Assembly (NCBI GenBank): GCA_903901915.1
Contig: CAIUSV010000066.1
Coordinates: 1 to 64,000, forward strand
DNA from: an uncultured Rhodospirillaceae bacterium
GTDB lineage: Bacteria; Pseudomonadota; Alphaproteobacteria; Rhodospirillales; Magnetospirillaceae
Reading direction: 5' to 3'
Length of the DNA: 64,000 bases
The notes under the pieces: model-generated
Told to the model about the DNA's origin: nothing
The model's database searches: none
The model's input: the letters and a program-made list of their open reading frames with translations, nothing else
Position numbers and translations under genes: made by a program
In this document: positions 58,121-64,000 of the stretch, in pieces
How the letters are laid out: each line of letters opens with the position of its first letter
Numbering within the stretch: the stretch's first letter is position 1

Positions 58121-58823
58121 GCCAAGCATTCTTCTCTCGGTCAAGGACCTGCACGCCCACTACGGCGAGTCCCACGTGCTGCACGGCATGACCTTCGACG
58201 TCCCCAAGGGCGAGGTGGTGACCCTGCTGGGCCGCAACGGCGTCGGCAAGACCACCACCATGCGGTCGATCATGGGCATCGTCGCCAAGCGCGCGGGATC
58301 GATCCGTTACAACGGCACCGAGACGGTGGGGCTGCCATCGAACCGTATCGCCCGGCTGGGCATCGCCTATTGCCCCGAGGAGCGAGGCATCTTCTCGTCG
58401 CTGTCGGTGCGGGAGAATCTGGTGTTGCCGCCGGTGATCAAGCCCGGCGGACTGTCGCTGGAGGAAGTCTACGAACTTTTCCCCCGCCTGCTGGAGCGAG
58501 CCGGCAGCCAGGGCACCAAGCTGTCGGGCGGCGAACAGCAGATGCTGGCCATCGCCCGCATCCTGCGCACCGGCGCCGAGATGCTGCTGCTCGACGAGCC
58601 GACCGAGGGGCTGGCCCCGGTCATCGTCCAGCATATCGGCGATATCATCCGGCAACTGCGCCAGCGGGGCTTCACCATTTTGCTGGTGGAACAGAACTTT
58701 CACTTCGCCGCCACCGTCGCCGACCGCCACTATGTGGTCGAGCACGGCCAAGTGATCGACATGATCCCTAACGCGGATCTGGCGGCCAACATGGACAAGC
58801 TGAAGACCTATCTTGGCGTTTGA
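58113..58823 (+). CDS. livF: Branched-chain amino-acid-type ABC transporter ATPase, LivF-like
   Basis: This is the second ATPase, 236 residues. Walker A is GRNGVGKTTTMRSIMG, the LivF landmark PEERGIFSSLSVRENL follows, then LSGGEQQMLAIARIL and LLLDEPTEGLAP. The start overlaps the end of livG. The 3' end leads into the binding-protein gene with about 35 bp between them. Confidence 0.92.
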   Translation: MPEPSILLSVKDLHAHYGESHVLHGMTFDVPKGEVVTLLGRNGVGKTTTMRSIMGIVAKRAGSIRYNGTETVGLPSNRIARLGIAYCPEERGIFSSLSVRENLVLPPVIKPGGLSLEEVYELFPRLLERAGSQGTKLSGGEQQMLAIARILRTGAEMLLLDEPTEGLAPVIVQHIGDIIRQLRQRGFTILLVEQNFHFAATVADRHYVVEHGQVIDMIPNADLAANMDKLKTYLGV

Positions 58824-58857
58824 TCAAAACGAAAAAACAATCGGGAGAATCGTCACC

Positions 58858-60069
58858 ATGATCATGAAAAGGCTAATGTTGAGCGCCGCGGCGCTTGCCC
58901 TGTCCGCCGGCGTGGCGCAGGCCCAGTACAGCGACAACAAGGTGAAGATCGGCATTCTCACCGACCTGTCGGGCACCTATTCCGATCTGGCCGGCAAGGG
59001 CACCATCGTCGCCGCCCAGATGGCCATCGAAGACTTCGGCGGCAAGGTCAATGGCCTGCCCATCGAACTGGTCTCGGCCGATCACCAGAACAAGGCCGAC
59101 ATCGCCTCGTCCATCGCGCGCAAGTGGTACGATACCGAGGGTGTCGACGCCATCGCCGAACTGGTGACCACCGCCGCCGCCATCGCGGTACGCGAGGTCG
59201 CCAAGGAAAAGGGCAAGATCGATCTCAATTCCGGTGCCGCCTCGACACCGCTGACCAACGACAAGTGCTCGCCCACCGGCTTCCACTGGACCTACGACAC
59301 CTACGCCATGGCCGCCGGCACCGCCAACGCCGTGGTCAAGAGCGGCGGCAAGTCCTGGTTCTTCCTGACCGCCGACTACGCCTTCGGCCATAATCTCCAG
59401 GCCCAGACCGAACGCGTGGTCAAGGCCAACGGCGGCGAGGTCAAGGGCTCGGTCCGCCACCCGTTCCCCAACGCCGACTTCTCCTCGTTCCTGTTGCAGG
59501 CCCAGTCCTCGGGCGCCCAGATCATCGGCCTCGCCAACGCCGGCGCCGATACCATCAACGCCATCAAGCAGGCCAAGGAATTCGGCATCACCCAGGGTGG
59601 CCAGAAGCTGGCCGGCCTGCTGGTGTTCATCACCGACGTCAACTCGCTCGGGCTGGAGACCGCCCAGGGCATGGTGCTGACCACCGGGTTCTACTGGGAT
59701 ATGGACGAGGGCACCCGCGCCTTCTCCAAGCGGTTCGCCGAGCGCATGAACGGCAAGATGCCGTCCATGGTGCAGGCGGGCGTCTATTCCCAGGTGACCC
59801 ATTACCTGAAGGCCGCCGCCGCCGCCAAGACCGACGAAGGCATCAAGGTCGCCGACAAGATGCGCGAACTGCCGATCCAGGACTTCTTCGCCAAGAACGG
59901 CAAGATCCGCGCCGACGGCCGCATGGTTCACGACATGTATCTGGCCCAGGTCAAGGCCCCGGCCGAGTCCAAGGGGCCGTGGGACTATTATAAGATCATG
60001 CGTACCATCCCCGGCGACGAGGCCTTCCAGCCCCTCGCCGAGAGCACCTGCCCGCTGGTGAAGAAGTAG
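58858..60069 (+). CDS. ABC transporter substrate-binding protein, branched-chain amino-acid type
   Basis: This is the periplasmic ligand-binding protein of the operon. A signal peptide of about 22 residues ends at AGVAQAQ. The type-I periplasmic fold follows: VKIGILTDLSGTYSDLAGKG, then the GAASTPLTNDKCSPTGFHWT stretch and TPLRADGRMVHDMY-like end. The family includes transporters for amino acids, amides and aromatic acids; the ligand cannot be set. The ATG at 58858 has GGGAGA upstream; a second ATG lies two codons in. Confidence 0.9.
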   Translation: MIMKRLMLSAAALALSAGVAQAQYSDNKVKIGILTDLSGTYSDLAGKGTIVAAQMAIEDFGGKVNGLPIELVSADHQNKADIASSIARKWYDTEGVDAIAELVTTAAAIAVREVAKEKGKIDLNSGAASTPLTNDKCSPTGFHWTYDTYAMAAGTANAVVKSGGKSWFFLTADYAFGHNLQAQTERVVKANGGEVKGSVRHPFPNADFSSFLLQAQSSGAQIIGLANAGADTINAIKQAKEFGITQGGQKLAGLLVFITDVNSLGLETAQGMVLTTGFYWDMDEGTRAFSKRFAERMNGKMPSMVQAGVYSQVTHYLKAAAAAKTDEGIKVADKMRELPIQDFFAKNGKIRADGRMVHDMYLAQVKAPAESKGPWDYYKIMRTIPGDEAFQPLAESTCPLVKK

Positions 60070-60128
60070 GATACGGCCGGGACGCCGGGTAACCGGCGTC
60101 CCATCGGCCGAGGGGGGACCACGACGCC

Positions 60129-61016
60129 ATGATGACCATATTCGGCATTCCGACCCAGGCCCTGTTCGGGCAGCTGCTGCTGGGCCTCATCAATGGCGCG
60201 TTCTACGCCATGCTCAGCCTGGGGCTGGCGCTGATTTTCGGCCTGCTCAACATCGTCAATTTCAGCCACGGCGCGCTCTATATGATGGGAGCCTTCGTCG
60301 CCTGGCTGCTGCTGACCTATCTGGGAGCCGGTTACTGGCTGGCGCTGATCATCGCGCCGCTGGCCGTGGCCGTGTTCGGCATCATCTGCGAACGGTTCCT
60401 GCTGAGCCGCCTTTACAAGCTTGACCACCTTTACGGCCTGCTGCTGACCTTCGGGCTGGCGCTGGTAATCGAAGGACTGTTCCGCCAGCTCTATGGCATT
60501 TCCGGCATGCCTTACGCCGTGCCCAAGGAATTGCAGGGCGGCTGGAACCTGGGTTTCATGTATCTGCCCATTTATCGCGGCTGGGTGGTGGTGGCATCGC
60601 TGGTGCTGTGCCTGGGCTCGTGGCTGCTGATCGAGAAAACCAAGCTGGGCGCCTATCTGCGCGCCGCCACCGAGAACGCCACCCTGGTACAGGCATTCGG
60701 CATCAACGTGCCGATGATGGTGACGCTGACCTATGGGTTCGGCGTCGCCCTGGCGGCCATCGCCGGGGTACTGGCGGCGCCGATCTATTCGGTCAATCCG
60801 CTGATGGGCTCGAACCTGATCATCGTGGTGTTCGCGGTGGTGGTGATCGGCGGCATGGGCTCGATCCTGGGCGCGGTCATCACCGGATTCCTGCTGGGGC
60901 TGGTGGAGGGGTTGACCAAGGTGTTCTACCCCGAAGCCGCCAGCACGGTGATCTTCGTCGTGATGGCCATCGTGCTGCTGATCAAACCGGCCGGGCTGTT
61001 CGGAAAGCGGAGCTGA
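60129..61016 (+). CDS. livH: Branched-chain amino-acid-type ABC permease, LivH-like
   Basis: The 295-residue permease has the LivH start LLLGLINGAFYAMLSLGLAL followed by GLLNIVNFSHGALYMMGAF. It has about eight helices. The end VGGMGSILGAVITG-like stretch (IGGMGSILGAVITGFLLGLV) is the permease motif. It starts 59 bp after the binding-protein gene. Confidence 0.93.
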   Translation: MMTIFGIPTQALFGQLLLGLINGAFYAMLSLGLALIFGLLNIVNFSHGALYMMGAFVAWLLLTYLGAGYWLALIIAPLAVAVFGIICERFLLSRLYKLDHLYGLLLTFGLALVIEGLFRQLYGISGMPYAVPKELQGGWNLGFMYLPIYRGWVVVASLVLCLGSWLLIEKTKLGAYLRAATENATLVQAFGINVPMMVTLTYGFGVALAAIAGVLAAPIYSVNPLMGSNLIIVVFAVVVIGGMGSILGAVITGFLLGLVEGLTKVFYPEAASTVIFVVMAIVLLIKPAGLFGKRS

Positions 61017-61020
61017 TAAC

Positions 61021-61959
61021 ATGAACCGTCTCACTCCGCAGGTCATCTTGGTCCTCGCGCTCATCGCCGCGGCGATCGTCGCCCCCTTCGGCGTCTACCC
61101 CATCTTCCTGATGAAGGGACTGTGCTTCGGCCTGTTCGCCGCCGCCTTCAACCTGCTGCTGGGCTATGTCGGCCTGCTGTCGTTCGGCCACGCCATGTTT
61201 TTCGGCTTTTCCGCCTACATCACCGCCCACACCGCGAAGGAATGGGGCCTGACGCCGGAACTGGCCATCCTGGCCGGCGTCGCCGTCGCCACCCTCCTGG
61301 GCGCCGCCGCCGGCTGGCTGGCCATCCGCCGGTCGGGCATCTATTTCGCCATGGTGACCCTGGCCTTCTCGCAGATGATGTATTTCGTCGCGGTGCAAGC
61401 CCCCTTCACCCATGGTGAGGATGGCATCCAGGGCGTGCCGCGCGGCCATCTGTTCGGCCTGATCGACCTGTCCGACACCTTCGCCATGTACTATTTCGTC
61501 CTCGCGGTATTCGTGGCCTCGCTATTATTCATCAACCGGGTGGTCACCTCGCCGTTCGGCCAGGTGCTGAAAGCCATCCGCGACAACGAGCCGCGCGCCA
61601 TATCTCTGGGGTATCAGGTCGATCGCTACAAGCTGCTGGCCTTTACCCTGTCGGCGGGACTGGCGGGATTGGCGGGATCACTGAAGTCGCTGGTGTTCCA
61701 GCTGGCGTCGCTGGCCGATGTTCACTGGCACGCCTCGGGCGAGGTGGTGCTGATGACCCTGCTGGGTGGCGTCGGCACCATCTTCGGCCCCACCGCCGGA
61801 GCGTTCCTGGTGGTGGCGATCCAGAACTATTTCTCCGAGGCCGGATCGTGGGTGACCATCATTCAGGGCATGATCTTCGTCGTTTGCGTCCTGCTGTTCC
61901 GCAGCGGTATGATCGGGGTGCTGGCGCCGTGGCTGAAGCGGCGCGGTCTTACCGGATGA
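61021..61959 (+). CDS. livM: Branched-chain amino-acid-type ABC permease, LivM-like
   Basis: The 312-residue second permease has NLLLGYVGLLSFGHAMFFGF near residue 43, then VLKAIRDNEPRAISLGYQVD and LLGGVGTIFGPTAGAFLVVA, which are the LivM landmarks. It follows livH by four bases. It is the last transport gene; the Crp/Fnr-type regulator starts 16 bp after it. Confidence 0.93.
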   Translation: MNRLTPQVILVLALIAAAIVAPFGVYPIFLMKGLCFGLFAAAFNLLLGYVGLLSFGHAMFFGFSAYITAHTAKEWGLTPELAILAGVAVATLLGAAAGWLAIRRSGIYFAMVTLAFSQMMYFVAVQAPFTHGEDGIQGVPRGHLFGLIDLSDTFAMYYFVLAVFVASLLFINRVVTSPFGQVLKAIRDNEPRAISLGYQVDRYKLLAFTLSAGLAGLAGSLKSLVFQLASLADVHWHASGEVVLMTLLGGVGTIFGPTAGAFLVVAIQNYFSEAGSWVTIIQGMIFVVCVLLFRSGMIGVLAPWLKRRGLTG

Positions 61960-61975
61960 GGGAGCGCTCCCGGAC

Positions 61976-62677
61976 ATGACCGAATCCGTGCAACGTCGCC
62001 GAGAACTGCTGGCGAGCACGCCGCTGTTCGGCTCGATTCCGGCGACGCTGCTGGACGAACTGGCGGTCAAGGCCAAGACCATCAGGCTGGATGCCCGCGA
62101 GACCATTTTTTCCAAGGGCGATCCAGGTGACCGGTTGTATCTGGTCACCAAGGGGCTGGTGCGCATCGGCGTCCTGTCGGCCGAGGGCCGCGAGGTCACC
62201 TATGGCATGATCCGGGTCGGTGAACTGTTCGGCGAGATCGCGGTTCTGGACGGCGGCGCCCGCTCCGCCGACGCCACCGCCATGGAGGCGACCGACCTTC
62301 TGGCGCTGGAACGCAAGGACGTCACCGGCTTTCTCCAGCGCCACCCCAACCAAGCCCTACACCTGCTCAAGGTACTGTGCGACCGGGTACGCCGCGCCGA
62401 CGACCTGCTGGAGGACATCGTTTTCCTATCGCTGCCCGGACGGCTGGCCAAGCATCTGCTGGTGCTCGACGCCACCTTCGGCACCCGCGAACGGCCGCAA
62501 GGCCCCGCCACCATCCGCCTGTCGCAACAGGAGGTGGCCGACCACCTCGGCATCAGCCGCGAAAGCGTCAACAAGGTGCTGTCCAAATGGGAACAGGCGG
62601 GCATCGTCACCCTGGGGCGCGGCCAGATCACCCTGAACCGTACCGGCGCGCTGGAAGAATTCGTCACTCCACCCTGA
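61976..62677 (+). CDS. Crp/Fnr family transcriptional regulator
   Basis: The 233-residue protein has an N-terminal cyclic-nucleotide-binding-like fold (ETIFSKGDPGDRLYLVTKGL, then GELFGEIAVLDGGARSADAT) and a C-terminal winged helix. The recognition helix ISRESVNKVLSKWEQAG keeps the Arg-Glu pair of Crp and has Lys where Crp has its second Arg. No N-terminal Cys cluster is present, so it is not an oxygen-sensing Fnr. The ligand-pocket motif GEIA and R-S/A-ADA are close to cAMP-binding forms, but cAMP binding is not proven. It is the last gene of the transporter operon and may control it. Confidence 0.9.
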   Translation: MTESVQRRRELLASTPLFGSIPATLLDELAVKAKTIRLDARETIFSKGDPGDRLYLVTKGLVRIGVLSAEGREVTYGMIRVGELFGEIAVLDGGARSADATAMEATDLLALERKDVTGFLQRHPNQALHLLKVLCDRVRRADDLLEDIVFLSLPGRLAKHLLVLDATFGTRERPQGPATIRLSQQEVADHLGISRESVNKVLSKWEQAGIVTLGRGQITLNRTGALEEFVTPP

Positions 62678-62683
62678 CGCTTG

Positions 62684-62699
62684 TGTGACGACGTTCACA
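62684..62699. promoter_or_regulatory. Consensus Crp-type operator
   Basis: TGTGA at 62684-62688 and TCACA at 62695-62699 are separated by six bases, a perfect match to the Crp consensus. It lies seven bases after the stop of the Crp/Fnr-type gene. Its centre (62691.5) is 41.5 bp from the start site proposed for the downstream RNA, the position of a class II Crp-activated promoter. Confidence 0.75.
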
Positions 62700-62720
62700 G
62701 ACGGCATCGGCGATCCGACG

Positions 62721-62726
62721 TAGTCT
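62721..62726 (+). promoter_or_regulatory. Possible -10 box of a small RNA promoter
   Basis: TAGTCT lies in the right place for an RNA starting near 62733. No good -35 box is seen, as expected for a class II Crp-activated promoter. It is proposed from spacing, not from data. Confidence 0.45.
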
Positions 62727-62732
62727 TGCCCC

Positions 62733-62868
62733 AGATCACGACTTCTGCGGTGTCCGTCCCCTCCTCTGAACGAACGAACGGGACGCAAGACGGGCCCGAG
62801 GATGGCTTGGGGCATTACCTCTGGGCGGAAAGCCCCCGACGCCTGAACCGGCGCCGGGGGCTTTTCTT
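62733..62868 (+). ncRNA. Candidate small RNA with CUCCUC loop
   Basis: The region between the Crp-type gene and the RatA-like gene has no convincing reading frame but has RNA-like structure. CGTCCC at 62755-62760 pairs with GGGACG at 62780-62785. The loop between holds CTCCTC, an anti-Shine-Dalgarno motif seen in many alphaproteobacterial regulatory RNAs. The region ends in a strong intrinsic terminator. The 5' end (about 62733) is inferred from the operator and -10 positions. A 6S-type RNA was considered but not supported. Confidence 0.5.
62829..62868. terminator. Intrinsic terminator, shared by convergent genes
   Basis: AAAGCCCCCG at 62829-62838 pairs with CGGGGGCTTT at 62855-62864. An inner stem CGCC/GGCG continues it after one A-C mismatch, and TTTTCTT follows on plus. 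On minus it ends the RatA-like gene, whose stop lies at its edge. Confidence 0.9.
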
Positions 62869-63332
62869 CACGTCCGGCTGGGAACCGTTACCCGTCCATC
62901 CTGGCCGTAGAGCTGGCGGGCCCGCTTCTCGAAGGCCGAGACCATGACCTGCACCGCCTCGTTGAATAACGCGCCGATCAGCTTTTGCAGCATCTTGGAC
63001 CTGAACTCGAAATCGACGAAAAAGTCGATTTCGGTGCCGCCATCGGGCAAAGCCCGGAAAACCCAATGATTATTGAGATGATGAAACGGCCCTTCGGTAT
63101 AGGCGACATCCAGCCGATCCGGCCGGTTTAACGTCACCCGCGAGGTGAAGCGTTCACGCACCATCTTGAAGCCGATCATCAGATCGGCGATCACCACGTC
63201 GCCGTCACGGCTACGGACCCGTGCCGCCACGCACCACGGTAAAAAATCGGGATAGCGCTCCACGTCCGCGACCAGATCGAACAGCTGATCCGGGGTATAG
63301 GGCAGCAGCCGCTGCTCGGCATGGGTCGGCAT
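62868..63332 (-). CDS. Coq10/RatA-like SRPBCC protein
   Basis: The family of START-like lipid-binding proteins includes the ubiquinone-binding Coq10 and RatA. The 154-residue protein has LLPYTPDQLFDLVADVERYP, then FLPWCVAARV and TLNRPDRLDVAYTEGPFHHL with the FFVDFEFRSKMLQ end. It may assist ubiquinone delivery. The start overlaps the lipA stop (ATGA), an arrangement often seen in alphaproteobacteria. Confidence 0.9.
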   Translation of the reverse strand: MPTHAEQRLLPYTPDQLFDLVADVERYPDFLPWCVAARVRSRDGDVVIADLMIGFKMVRERFTSRVTLNRPDRLDVAYTEGPFHHLNNHWVFRALPDGGTEIDFFVDFEFRSKMLQKLIGALFNEAVQVMVSAFEKRARQLYGQDGRVTVPSRT

Positions 63333-64000
63333 CAGGATGCCCCCTGCCGACGCCGGCGTTCCGCCCGCAACGCCTCGAAATCCCGGTCGGCGTGATGCGA
63401 TGAGCGCGTCAACGGCGTCGCCGCCACCATCAGGAACCCCTTCGAGATCGCCATGGCGCGGTAATCGTCGAATTCCTCGGGCGGAATGAACCGCTCGACG
63501 GCGGCATGCTTGGGGGTGGGCTGCAAGTACTGGCCGATGGTAATGAATTCGACTCCGGCCGAGCGCATGTCGTCCATCACCTGAAGCACCTCGGGCCGCG
63601 TCTCACCCAGCCCGACCATGATACCGGATTTGGTGAAGATAGATGGGTCAATATCCTTGACCCTTTGCAGCAGGCGCAGCGACTCGAAATAGCGCGCGCC
63701 GGGGCGGATGCCGGGATAAAGTCGTGGCACCGTTTCCAGATTGTGATTGAACACGTCGGGCCGGGCACGGGCGACCCGCTCCACCGCGTCGCCCTTGTCG
63801 CGGAAATCGGGGGTCAGCACCTCGATGCTGCACTCGGCCGACTGGGAGCGGATGCGCTCGATACAGGCGACGAACTGGAAGGCACCACCATCGGCAAGGT
63901 CGTCGCGATCCACCGAGGTGATGACCACATGCCGCAGTCCCATGGCCTTGACCGACTCGGCCAAGTGTTCGGGCTCGGCCGGGTCCACCGCGCCGGGCTT
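63332..64000 (-). CDS. lipA: Lipoyl synthase, 3' part
   Basis: LipA inserts two sulfurs into octanoyl-protein with radical SAM chemistry. The visible 222 codons begin in [20 protein letters not shown] and contain [37 protein letters not shown] and [12 protein letters not shown]. The N-terminal Cys clusters lie outside the window, so the gene is partial at the right edge. It overlaps the RatA-like gene by four bases. Confidence 0.95.
   Translation of the reverse strand, partial: KPGAVDPAEPEHLAESVKAMGLRHVVITSVDRDDLADGGAFQFVACIERIRSQSAECSIEVLTPDFRDKGDAVERVARARPDVFNHNLETVPRLYPGIRPGARYFESLRLLQRVKDIDPSIFTKSGIMVGLGETRPEVLQVMDDMRSAGVEFITIGQYLQPTPKHAAVERFIPPEEFDDYRAMAISKGFLMVAATPLTRSSHHADRDFEALRAERRRRQGAS

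Noticed and set aside
62733-62868. 6S RNA (ssrS)
   Set aside because: The long closing stem and central bubble of 6S RNA could not be drawn convincingly, and the gene context does not match.

Overview
The window looks like chromosome of a high-GC alphaproteobacterium, most likely a member of the Rhodospirillales close to Magnetospirillum. The signs are the gene orders rpsF-rpsR-DUF2232-rplI, purA-hisZ and radA-cvpA-purF, the ELM1-like and PadR-like genes beside radC, and the protein sequences themselves. The genus is inferred. No magnetosome, rRNA or tRNA genes and no CRISPR array were seen.

Layout. Positions 1-326 hold a 104-bp tandem repeat that runs up to the glgA stop. Glycogen synthesis follows (glgA and glgC, divergent), then mltG, the fatty-acid cluster fabD-fabG-acpP-fabF (all minus) and an orphan sensor kinase. 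From 9.7 to 20.8 kb, housekeeping genes run on plus: rpsF-rpsR-DUF2232-rplI, dnaB, alr, an Mla-type ABC pair, radA, cvpA, purF and a short-chain dehydrogenase. Then come a conserved hypothetical gene, a chemoreceptor, a secreted trypsin-like protease, an ELM1-like protein and a PadR-like regulator that overlaps radC.

The accessory region is 27.18-35.02 kb. A roughly 7.84-kb integrative element sits inside radC. The 5' part of radC (26624-27183) and the 3' part (35024-35183) rejoin in frame across a 7-bp core, TCATGGT. The junction falls in the metal-binding HxH...SGD motif. The element carries a tyrosine integrase next to attR, a serine recombinase with a 14-bp inverted repeat just upstream, a BRO-N protein, a T7-type small-terminase-like protein, a Rha/antirepressor-like protein and several unrecognised small genes, mostly in one plus-strand array. 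No capsid, portal, large-terminase or replication gene was recognised, so it may be a phage satellite or a decayed prophage.

Downstream of radC are a membrane-anchored pseudokinase-like protein, purA-hisZ, a lipoprotein and a cyclophilin-like protein, and an acetate/acyl-CoA module: ackA plus a MaoC-phosphotransacetylase fusion, divergent from an ADP-forming acyl-CoA synthetase fused to GNAT. Then follow a motA-motB pair, an MBL-fold hydrolase, a SAM hydrolase family gene, nnrS and gltB-gltD. A branched-chain amino-acid-type ABC operon (ATPase, ATPase, binding protein, two permeases) ends in a Crp/Fnr-family regulator. Just after the regulator gene lie a consensus TGTGA-N6-TCACA site, a possible -10 box and a short structured, terminator-ended region. 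Together they suggest a Crp-controlled small RNA. The window closes with a RatA/Coq10-like gene and the 3' part of lipA.
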